From Robiginitomaculum sp. (GTDB taxonomy: Bacteria; Pseudomonadota; Alphaproteobacteria; Caulobacterales; Maricaulaceae), in the NCBI GenBank assembly GCA_021647375.1, contig JAKIUV010000014.1:1-39585 (forward strand): a DNA stretch of 39,585 nucleotides. Direction: 5' to 3'. The position numbers and the translations under genes were made by a program. Positions 25,566 to 34,300 of the stretch are shown in pieces. The notes under the pieces were generated by a model, which worked only from the letters and a program-made list of their open reading frames with translations, was not told the DNA's origin and did not search any database. How positions within the stretch are numbered: the first letter of the stretch is position 1; each line of letters starts with the position of its first letter.

Positions 25566-26561
25566 GCCACCCGTAGCTGACATGTGACGAGTAGTTCCAG
25601 ATTTATTACCAGATTTTTTAATCTCAAAGTCGTGCTTTTCTGGTTTGTTTATCATGGCTTGGTTGAGGGCAGAATCAAGAGTTTCTGCGCCGCCAACGCG
25701 TAATGCTCCGCGCAAATCTACGTGGGCGCCGTGACCTAGGCACATATAGAGTTTCCCCGTGCAGGTGACACGCACCCTATTACAGCCCGCACAGAAATTT
25801 TTGCTTAGAGGGCTGATGAAACCGAGGCGTCCGCCAGTTTCGGCAATGTTCACATAACGCGCAGGGCCGCCTGTGGTCTCTGCTGTTTCGTGTAGCGCCC
25901 ATTTTTTCTCTAAATTATTACGGATTTCCGAAACAGGGATGAACTGGTCAAAGCGGTCTTCGCCTGTGTCGCCCATAGGCATAACTTCGATGAGCGTCAT
26001 GTCCATGCCGCGCTCATGCGCCCATGTTACCATGTTGGGGATGTCGTCAGCATTGTCGTTTTTCAAGACAACCGTATTGATTTTTAATTTCAGTCCAGCA
26101 CTTAGCCCGGCGTCTATGCCTTCTAAAACCCGTGTCAGGTTTCCGCCGCGTGTGATGCGATTGAAAGCGAGCGGGTCTAAACTATCAAGAGAGACATTGA
26201 TTCGTTTCACGCCTAAATCTCTGAGCCGTCCAGCGAACCTGTGTAATTGCGTGGCGTTTGTGGTCAGCGTAATTTCGTCGAGAAGTCCCGCATTTAGATG
26301 CCGTGATAAATGCTCCACCAAAGTCAGAAAACCTTTGCGCACCAATGGTTCACCGCCCGTTAGGCGTATTTTACGCACACCGCGCGCGATAAATGCATCT
26401 GCGACATGACCCAATTCTTCAAGGCTCAACAGGTCTTTCTTAGGTAAGAACACCATTTGTTCAGCCATGCAATAGAAACAGCGTAAATCGCACCGATCCG
26501 TGAGGGACAAGCGCAAATAAGTGACATTGCGGCCAAAACTGTCTGTCAAAACTTTACTCAT
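25563..26561 (-). CDS. moaA: GTP 3',8-cyclase MoaA (radical SAM)
   Basis: A 332-residue enzyme that starts molybdopterin synthesis by rearranging GTP. The radical-SAM cluster ligands CDLRCFYC (Cys24, Cys28, Cys31), the SAM-binding LTGGEPL and the second cluster ligands Cys257, Cys260 and Cys274 (C-x2-C-x13-C) are all present. The C-terminal Gly-Gly tail (SATGG), needed in the family, is intact. The stop codon TAG is formed by the first bases of the adjacent inverted-repeat arm. The gene is convergent with mobA and separate from the other moa genes, with its own promoter region that carries operator-like repeats. Confidence 0.97.
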   Translation of the reverse strand: MSKVLTDSFGRNVTYLRLSLTDRCDLRCFYCMAEQMVFLPKKDLLSLEELGHVADAFIARGVRKIRLTGGEPLVRKGFLTLVEHLSRHLNAGLLDEITLTTNATQLHRFAGRLRDLGVKRINVSLDSLDPLAFNRITRGGNLTRVLEGIDAGLSAGLKLKINTVVLKNDNADDIPNMVTWAHERGMDMTLIEVMPMGDTGEDRFDQFIPVSEIRNNLEKKWALHETAETTGGPARYVNIAETGGRLGFISPLSKNFCAGCNRVRVTCTGKLYMCLGHGAHVDLRGALRVGGAETLDSALNQAMINKPEKHDFEIKKSGNKSGTTRHMSATGG

Positions 26562-26578
26562 ATATGCTTCCTAGCGCA

Positions 26579-26605
26579 ATTTAGGTCATATTAACTGACC
26601 TAAAT
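26579..26605 (-). promoter_or_regulatory. 27-bp palindrome centred on the putative moaA -10 box
   Basis: ATTTAGGTCA (26579-26588) and TGACCTAAAT (26596-26605) are perfect 10-bp arms with a 7-base centre. On the minus strand the centre contains TTAATA (26594-26589), which stands 18 bases after TTTACA (26618-26613), a plausible promoter for moaA. A repressor bound here would block RNA polymerase. I do not recognise the factor. Confidence 0.55.
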
Positions 26606-26633
26606 CAAGTCATGTAAAGAAAAGTATATATTA

Positions 26634-26663
26634 GCAAGCCATAATGTTGCCAGTGCAAGCCAT
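26634..26663. promoter_or_regulatory. 9-bp direct repeat with 21-bp period, AraC-type operator candidate
   Basis: GCAAGCCAT occurs at 26634-26642 and 26655-26663, exactly 21 bp (two helical turns) apart, the spacing used by AraC-family activators on direct half-sites. It lies just upstream of the putative moaA promoter and in the same divergent region as the AraC-type gene at 26935. Apart from this and the palindrome, the 373-base gap 26562-26934 shows only a doubtful 40-codon frame at 26662-26784. Confidence 0.45.
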
Positions 26664-26934
26664 GCCGATTTTTAGAAAGCCTCCTTCGGGTGTAGCGGTT
26701 CTATCTGTGACAGGCCTCCAATTTGGTCGACTTATTGAGTTTACTTTGTGCAAGTCGAAAAAACGGACAAATTTCGCGGATTAAGCGACATGGCTAGCCT
26801 TGAATTGAAAGCCGCCGCCCTTGCGCCGATTTTTATGCAGACAAATGTCAGTTGGAGCCTTTATTTTCCACCTTGCTAGTGTATTACAGGTTTGTAATTC
26901 GTGGGGCGTATTAACAATAAGTGAAGAGTTCAAT

Positions 26935-27948
26935 ATGTCTGGGGAAACCATATCTGCTGAAAAAACAGTGAACAAAAAAGTCTGTATATTGGCATATGAC
27001 GGGTTATGTACGTTTGAATATTCTTTGGCTGTTGAGATATTTGCTTTGGCGCGACCCGAATTTTCTACCTGGTATGATTGTCAAGTCGTAGCCGTAGACA
27101 AACAACCAATTCGCGGGCTTGGAAATATCGTCATACAGGCGGATAAAGATTTAACGAAATTGGCTGCCGCCGACCTGATAATCATTCCAGGCTGGCGCGG
27201 TGTGGACAGGATGGTGCCGCCGGATTTGAAGCAAGCTTTGATAGACGCTAACCAAAAAGGCATTCGCATTGCGTCCATTTGTTCTGGCGTATTTGTATTG
27301 GCGGCGTGTGGCTTGCTAGATAAATACAAGGTTACAACCCACTGGAAATATGTTGATATTCTGAGCGAGCGTTACCCTGATATTTCCATTAATCCGGATG
27401 TTTTGTATATTGATAGCGGTGATATTCTGACATCTGCGGGATCTGCAGCTGGCATTGATTTATGTTTGCATATTATCCGGACCGATTTTGGTGTTGAATA
27501 TGCCAATGAAGTAGCGCGGCAGCTTGTAGTGCCTGCACATAGGGATGGTGGGCAAGCACAGTTTATACTGCGCCCGGTAGCCCATGAATATAGAGGTAAT
27601 GTGGCTAAATTATTGGACACTATCCGCGAGGAACTAGGTCAAGATTGGAAGATTGGCCGTATGGCGGAAATTTGCAATACATCACCGCGCACTTTACAGC
27701 GCCGTTTTCGGGTTGCAACTGGCCTCAGCCCTCATTCATGGATAACACGGGAACGGGTGGAGCTTGCCAAGGATTTGTTGGAAACTACGGATCTAAATAT
27801 AGAGAAGATTGCCGAAATTACAGGCCTAAAAACTCCTGAAACTTTGCGGCATCATTTTAAGAAAATAACAGGTGCCAGCCCCACAAAGTTTAGATCAAAA
27901 TTCAATCCAGACGGACGCGCTTGGATAACAAGACGGCACTCGTCCTGA
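26935..27948 (+). CDS. GlxA-family transcriptional regulator (DJ-1/PfpI + AraC HTH)
   Basis: A 337-residue DNA-binding protein. Residues about 15-185 form a class I glutamine amidotransferase-like (DJ-1/PfpI) domain with ICSGVFVLAACGLL around the usual nucleophile-elbow Cys. Residues about 225-325 hold two helix-turn-helix units of the AraC type (MAEICNTSPRTLQRRFR and IAEITGLKTPETLRHHFKK). GlxA-type regulators control catabolic genes, with the first domain sensing a metabolite. ATG at 26935 follows GAAGAG at a good distance; the upstream in-frame extension is not conserved-looking. It is divergent from moaA, and a direct repeat with AraC-type spacing lies in the shared upstream region. Confidence 0.9.
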   Translation: MSGETISAEKTVNKKVCILAYDGLCTFEYSLAVEIFALARPEFSTWYDCQVVAVDKQPIRGLGNIVIQADKDLTKLAAADLIIIPGWRGVDRMVPPDLKQALIDANQKGIRIASICSGVFVLAACGLLDKYKVTTHWKYVDILSERYPDISINPDVLYIDSGDILTSAGSAAGIDLCLHIIRTDFGVEYANEVARQLVVPAHRDGGQAQFILRPVAHEYRGNVAKLLDTIREELGQDWKIGRMAEICNTSPRTLQRRFRVATGLSPHSWITRERVELAKDLLETTDLNIEKIAEITGLKTPETLRHHFKKITGASPTKFRSKFNPDGRAWITRRHSS

Positions 27949-27978
27949 TTTAGGAAGTTTTTAGCCAGACCTAATATA

Positions 27979-28425
27979 TTAGCCAGTCGCAATATAATCA
28001 CGCAATACGGCGGCTTCATTTTCCGCATCAGAAATTTTGCGTTTGACAACATCGCCGATGGATACAAGTCCCATGATCTTGTCGCCGTCAAGCACGGGTA
28101 CATGCCTTATTCGCGAATTGGTCATTATCTCCATAACGGCGTCGATGCTGGCGTCCTCATCCACGCTGAAAACCTTGCTGGTCATGGTTTTAGTGACAAG
28201 CTCGTCGCGAAATCCAGCTTCTTGCGTCCCTGTTTCGCGGGTTAAGGCTTTGCGGATAATATCCCGCTCGGACAAGATACCTTTCATATGGCCATTTTTA
28301 TCTGTGACCAGAACCACACCTATGTTTTTAGCATTAAGCAAGGCTATAGCTTCACGTAAAGTGGCGGTTTCACGTACCGCATATACGGCGTTGCCCTTGT
28401 TTTTTAGCAGTTCACTTACACTCAT
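27979..28425 (-). CDS. twin CBS domain protein
   Basis: A 148-residue stand-alone CBS pair. CBS1 is at about 5-60 (VLVTDKNGHMKGILSERDII) and CBS2 at about 75-135 (HVPVLDGDKIMGLVSIGDVV). Such Bateman modules bind adenine nucleotides or SAM and act as energy sensors on partner proteins. The partner is not evident here. The gene converges with the GlxA-type regulator (30-base gap) and is divergent from the exported protein at 28597. Confidence 0.92.
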   Translation of the reverse strand: MSVSELLKNKGNAVYAVRETATLREAIALLNAKNIGVVLVTDKNGHMKGILSERDIIRKALTRETGTQEAGFRDELVTKTMTSKVFSVDEDASIDAVMEIMTNSRIRHVPVLDGDKIMGLVSIGDVVKRKISDAENEAAVLRDYIATG

Positions 28426-28596
28426 AATTATCTCCTGTAGTCTTTGTATAGCATAAAATCCTGCATTTGTCCAATTTCCAGTTGAAACATCCTGCGCATA
28501 ACAGCAAAATTACTGTTTTCTTAAGGCTCTCACTTTAGTTTTTGACCATGAAGCTTGGCTTATGGGGAGCCGGTTTAGGGATTTGAGGCGTTGACT

Positions 28597-29247
28597 ATGC
28601 AAAGAACAGCTAGATATTTTTGGGTCATAGGGTGTGTTTTTATAGTTTTGAGCGCTCATAGTGCTGTGGCGCAGTCAAAAAAAGATACAGCCGAAACACC
28701 TTTTACTTTGCTATTGGGAAGTGGGCAAAATCCTGAAAAACTTTCAAGCCTTGCTAACACACCACCAAGAAAATCGCTAAAAACTGTGTCCGGGCGGCGT
28801 TTGATGGCGGGTGTGCAGGCATCGGAATATTTAGATGACCGTGGTGGGCGCATCACCCTATCTGGTTTGAGCAATGAAAGCGACACGAATGCCGACCAAA
28901 TTATCTACCAAATTCCTGCCCGCTCCGAACGTGCGAAAAACTTGGTCACGACAATGAAATCTCGCTATGGTCAACCGGACGAAATCATAGACGGCGACCA
29001 GATTTGGCATATTCGCAATCCGGATATGCGCCGGGGGCAAGCTAAAATTATCAATATGCGCATACGCCAAACCGCTGGAACGTTGACGATCATTGCTGAT
29101 CGCACCCCCATCACAAGGCGGGGTGAATTACTGGTTAAGCCGATCCGTAAGCTGTCAGGCCGTAGGCAGACATCTACAAGAAATACACAGAAAGCTACTG
29201 CACAGTCAGCGCAAAAACAGATCCAAGAACAATATAGTATCGATTAG
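28597..29247 (+). CDS. exported protein of unknown function
   Basis: A 216-residue protein with a signal peptide (hydrophobic 9-22, likely cut after AVA at about 25). The mature part has a possible small folded domain (about 60-165, with ASEYLDDRGGRITLSGLS and MKSRYGQPDEIIDGDQIWHI) and a basic, Gln/Thr/Lys/Arg-rich C-terminal tail (about 175-216). I do not recognise the family. ATG at 28597 is preferred to an in-frame TTG two codons upstream. It precedes the broken DUF11-type gene on the same strand. Confidence 0.65.
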   Translation: MQRTARYFWVIGCVFIVLSAHSAVAQSKKDTAETPFTLLLGSGQNPEKLSSLANTPPRKSLKTVSGRRLMAGVQASEYLDDRGGRITLSGLSNESDTNADQIIYQIPARSERAKNLVTTMKSRYGQPDEIIDGDQIWHIRNPDMRRGQAKIINMRIRQTAGTLTIIADRTPITRRGELLVKPIRKLSGRRQTSTRNTQKATAQSAQKQIQEQYSID

Positions 29248-29251
29248 AGCA

Positions 29252-31261
29252 GTGATTAGGTTTCCAAAAATAAAAATGATTGAGAGCGTGGCTGTGTGAC
29301 TTTGGGCGCGGATAGGTTCCGCCATAACTGCGTGGGCGCAGACGGGGCCTTTCGAAAATACATCTTCCGCGCCGCTAAACGAAACTGTTGCCCCTTGTGG
29401 TTCCACACATTTAATACGCAATATTGTTGTTGGTGATAGTTTCACCATTGGAGATGTTGACTTGGGTATGTTGGTCACTCACACTTACCGAGGTGACATC
29501 CAAGCAACGCTCACATCACCTTCTGCCACAACAGTATCCTTGGTCACGAATGATGGCGGCAATGGTCTGAATAACTATAATGTGCGCTTTGACGATGATG
29601 CGGGTAATGACGTGAATACGGCACCTCATAATACGGCGGACGGAACATCGGCACCCCCCTATGAGAATTCTGTGCGGCCGCTTGGGAATATGTCTGACTT
29701 TAACGGCGAAAATGCGCTGGGGACATGGGTGCTGAATTTGTGTGATTTTTATAATGCGGATTCAGGGGACTTTCAGCGCGCAAATCTATATTTTGCGGCG
29801 ATAACAGATGCGGATTTGTCGCTAACGCTAAGTGCCAGTGACACTACGCCCAATGTCGGTATCAATGTAATTCTCACCTATACAGTGATAAATTCGGGGC
29901 CGATTGCCGCTACTGGTGTGACAGCTAGCCTGCCGCTTCCTTCAGGGCTTAGCTATGTTTCGGACAATGGCGGTGGTGATTATAATTCCGGCAGCAACGT
30001 CTGGACAATTCCTGGGTCGATTGCAGACGGGGGAACTGCGAGCGTACAAATCACGGCCTTTGTGAATACTTCGGGATCATTTGCCATCACCAGTGAAATT
30101 TCTACGTCCAGTCAAACCGATTCGGACTCTACACCTGGCAATGGTGATACCGGGGAGGACGATTATGCGGCCCTTACCTTAAACCCAGTCACGCCGGCTG
30201 TGCCGACATTGTCCTGCCCGGGGGCACCCTCAGTTCTTGACTGGGACATCCAAGATTGGCCGACGGCATCGATGAGTAATTCTTACACTGTGGCGGGTGA
30301 AAACATAACTATCACCGTGGATGACCCGGACGGGACGTTGTTAAGTAGTCCGGATTTTGGCGGGCAGACACCTGCAGAAAGTATATATGATACGGGGGGA
30401 ATAGTACCAGGCGAATCAGATTTGCATTTCCTGAGAAACCCGCCAAACCGCACCAGCACTACGGATGTTACTATTGCATTAGGGACAGCAGGTACGGGCG
30501 TCGCACAATTTCAATTGAGTATTTTTGATGTAGATTTCGGGACATCACAATTTGAAGACCAAATCACGGTTGTCGGGACGCTCAGTGGTTCACCTGTACC
30601 TGTGACGCTCTTTACAAGTACTGCCAACAGTGCATCGGGGAGTGTTGTAACCGGCAATGCCAGTTCAACACCAACGCAAAGCAATGGTAATATGACACTG
30701 GAATTTAGCTCGGCGGTGGACACAGTCGTGATTAATTACGGGAACGGCAGTGGTGCGCCTGCAAATCCTGGCAATCAGGGCATATCCATTCACGACCTCA
30801 ATTTTTGCCCGGTATTAACAGCGGTACTCGGTGCGCAAAAAACCGCAGCTATATACGATCCATTGTCTGAAGGTTTGTATATGATACCGGGCAATGATGT
30901 GATTTATACCATCAGATTTACCAATACCGGAGATGGGGCCGCTGACGCCGATAGTGTGGTTATTATTGATGCAATACCGCCAGAAATCGAATTTTATAAT
31001 GGTGATATAGACGACGGAGGGCCGGAAACAACGGCGGTTACGGGGACTGATAATGGTAGTGGGTTGACATTTAACTATGCCAGCGATGTCGCGTATTCGA
31101 ATGCCGGCTCGCCGCCAGCAAATTTTGCTGCTTGTGGGTATACACCAAGCGCTGGTTACGACCCAGCTATTACTTATTTATGCGTCAACCCTTCCGGTGT
31201 TATGGTTGCGGGTGACCCTGACCCTAGCTTTGATGTCAAGTTCCGGGCGCGTATCAAGTAA
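29252..31261 (+). pseudogene. DUF11-repeat surface protein with in-frame TGA in its signal peptide
   Basis: The long frame 29300-31261 encodes a large exported-type protein: a proprotein convertase P-like domain (start to about 29810), a DUF11-like repeat (about 29815-30190), a beta-sandwich region (30200-30810) and a second DUF11-like repeat (30830-31261, ending FDVKFRARIK). The same frame upstream, from GTG 29252 or ATG 29276, reads as a basic signal-peptide start (MIESVAV), then TGA at 29297-29299, then LWARIGSAITAWAQ with a natural AWA cleavage site. The first usable internal start, TTG 29462, would lack the signal peptide and the first P-domain strands. It is either a recent nonsense mutation, a sequencing error, or a cytoplasmic product. 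No C-terminal anchor is seen. Confidence 0.6.
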
Positions 31262-31317
31262 AGCAATCTTGGTGCAAAATAGCTATTTACTGTTCAGCTG
31301 GCCCTGTTTATCGTGCA

Positions 31318-31338
31318 AATTGTATAATATAGACAATT
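31318..31338 (+). promoter_or_regulatory. TATAAT within a short inverted repeat ahead of gdhZ
   Basis: TATAAT (31323-31328) lies about 22 bases before the glutamate dehydrogenase start and is framed by AATTGT (31318-31323) and ACAATT (31333-31338). There is no clear -35 box, so an activator may be needed. Weak evidence. Confidence 0.3.
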
Positions 31339-31350
31339 AGGGACACCCTT

Positions 31351-34300
31351 ATGGCTGGACTAAAATTCACAAAAACCGCATTTGTAAAAGCAGCTATGGG
31401 CGACGATTCCTGGTATCACAATGACGGTTTTGAACTGGGCGCAGAGCAGTTTCTCAGATCATATTATGACGATACATCTCGAAACGACGCGCTCATATTG
31501 CCGTTAGAGGATATTTTAGCCCTCGCACGCGGGTTCTGGATGTTCGGAGACCGCCGTAAAGTTGGCACATCTTCCGTGCGCGTAGAGCCAATAACTCAGG
31601 TCAGCGCTCTTGCAGACAGATATGATGTTGTTGAAATAATCACGGATGACCGGACGTTTTTAGTTGATTCTATCGTCAGTGAAATATCCAGCCACGGCAT
31701 TGATATTTTGGCGCTTTATCACCCGATTATTGATGGCTACCGTAATGAAGATGGTCTGTGGCGCAATCGCGGTCAAAAAGTCAGCGAATCGTTGATACAA
31801 ATACTAATACCGCGCCAAAGTATCCAAGGTCGCAAAACTATCAAAGCAGACATAGTCAAAACCCTGAATGATTTAGACGCGGTAATTAGTGATTTTCAGC
31901 CAATGTTAGCTTTACTTGAAGATAATATTACTCAGTTATCTGAACGCCACGGCGATGTTCCGCCCGATGTTCTGGACGAAGCGATAGAGTTTCTCGATTG
32001 GATACGTGATGGTAATTTTGTTCTCTTGGGAACACGAACATTTGTCTATATTAGCGGCAACGCAAAAAATGCAGGCGGTAAAGGGGAGACATATGATTAC
32101 GGCTACCCAGAAGTCATAGAGGAATCATGTCTAGGCGTGTTGCGTGACCGCTCAAATATGATCTTGCGCCAATCTAGTGAGCCTGCACGGATTTCGTCAA
32201 ATCTTGAAGCATATTTACTCGAAAAAGACCCGGTTACGGTGGCAAAATCCAATCTGTTCTCGCGGGTACATCGACGGGTGCGTATGGATTATATTTCCAT
32301 AAAAAAATATAATCAGCAAGGCAAAGTGATTGGCGAGACGCGCATTGTTGGTCTGTTTACAGTCGATGCCTATGCTCGTTCGCCTAAATTTGTTCCGCTC
32401 ATCAGACGCAAAGTCCAACAAGTACTTCACCGTTACGGTGCGGCGCCCGATTCCCATAATGCCAAGCGCCTGGAATTTGTCTTGGCATCCTATCCGCGCG
32501 ATGAATTGTTCCAAAGCTCTGAGGACGATTTATACCGGATTGCGACCGGGGTAGCACAAGCTTTTGACAGGCCGCGTACCCGCATGTTTGTGCGAAAAGA
32601 TCCGTTTAACCGCTTTGTCTCGGTATTGGTTTATGTGCCGCGCGAAAATTATAACACCTCAGTGCGCCAAAAAGTAGGCGCAAGTTTAAGTGCGGCCTGG
32701 AAAGGCCGGGTCTCGGCTTTCTATCCCCAATACAGCGATTCTCCTATGGCGCGGGTGCACTTTATAATCGGGATGGACCCGGATAATGATGAAAACCCTG
32801 ACTTAGCCGCACTCGAAAAGGAAGTCGCCAGTTTAAGCCAGCCTTGGAGTGCAGGCCTGCAAGCTCAAGCGGAAGCACACGAAAACCGGGATATTAACGC
32901 TAGGTTAAGTGCATACAAGTACGCGTTTTCTGCCGCCTATCAAGCCAGTTTTGACGCTCAGGAAGCCATTGAAGATATTGTTGCTATTGAAGCGATGAAC
33001 GGCATAAAACCGACATCTGTTCGCGTTTATACGCGTAGTGATGATGGGAAAAAAGTGCTTCGGGCTAAGTTTTATAGCCAAAACCAGCAGCTTGAGCTGT
33101 CAGATGTTATGCCGATTTTTAACAATATGGGTCTGCATGTGGTGCGGGAAACAGGTTACAATATTTCCCCTAAGGATACGGAAAACACCTGGGTACATGA
33201 TTATGAAATGCGTTTGGATTATACGCCGGAAGATCGCTTGGGTCTCGAAGAAGCTTTTTGTGGTGCTTTCTTGTCGATTTGGCATGGCCAAAATGAGGAT
33301 GACGGCTTTAATGCGCTGGTACTTCCCCAAGCCGTACATTGGCGGCAGGTGGCGGTATTGCGGCTTTTGGCGCGTTACCGCAAGCAGTCTGGGCTGGATC
33401 CGTCTGAGCATGTCCAAATCGAAGCACTAGCCAGCTATCCGAAAATCACGGGGCTTATGCTTGAGTTGTTTCGCACGAAATTTGATCCGTCGGCTCATAT
33501 GTCTATGGATTCCCGCCGCGAAAAAGCAATGGGTATTGAGAAAAAAATGTTTGCGCAGATGGATAAGGTGGCATCCCTAGACCATGACCGGGCTTTGCGC
33601 CGTATGGCTTTGGTATTGCAAGCGGCTTTGCGGACAAATTTCTACATTACCGACAAAGACGGCAAGCCGCATCCGTTCATTTCTCTGAAAATCAACAGCC
33701 AGGCCGTGGAAGCTCTACCCGCACCGAAACCCTACCGCGAGATATTTGTCTGGTCCCCAAGGGTGGAGGGCGTACATATCCGCTTTGGCCCCGTAGCGCG
33801 CGGCGGGTTGCGTTGGTCGGACAGGCGTGATGATTTTCGTACCGAAGTACTTGGTCTGGTGAAAGCCCAGCAAGTGAAAAATGCCGTAATTGTGCCTGTA
33901 GGTTCCAAGGGTGGGTTCTTCCCGAAAAAACTGCCTGTTGGTGGTAGTCGCGACGACGTTTTCGCCGAGGGTATTGCCGCCTATACGCAATTTATTAGTG
34001 GGCTTTTGGACATAACCGACACCTATAAAGGTCAAGATACTGTCGCGCCGGCGGACGTGGTCTGTTGGGATGACCCTGATCCGTATTTGGTTGTTGCAGC
34101 TGATAAAGGTACGGCAACATTTTCGGATATAGCCAACGGCATTGCAGCTGATTACGGTTTCTGGCTCGACGATGCATTTGCCTCCGGTGGCTCGGTTGGC
34201 TATGACCATAAGGCTATGGGCATCACGGCCAAGGGTGGTTGGGAAGCGGTCAAACGGCATTTCCGCGAGATGGGTAAGGATATACAAACGCAAGAATTTG

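Noticed and set aside
26591..26609. FNR-like site CTGAC-N4-ATCAA upstream of moaA
   Set aside because: One half-site is poor and it lies within the stronger 27-bp palindrome; FNR control of moaA is known in E. coli, but the match is not enough here.
26662..26784. 40-codon frame starting MPIFRKPPSG between moaA and the GlxA-type regulator
   Set aside because: No ribosome binding site, no recognisable product, and its start lies inside the second GCAAGCCAT repeat; treated as chance.
26562..26934. molybdenum cofactor riboswitch upstream of moaA
   Set aside because: The predicted moaA leader is only about 20 bases, too short for a riboswitch, and no matching structure was recognised.
28498..28521. 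AACAG-N8-CTGTT dyad with T-rich tail upstream of the exported protein at 28597
   Set aside because: Only five pairs with little GC and no gene ending there; not a credible terminator or operator on its own.
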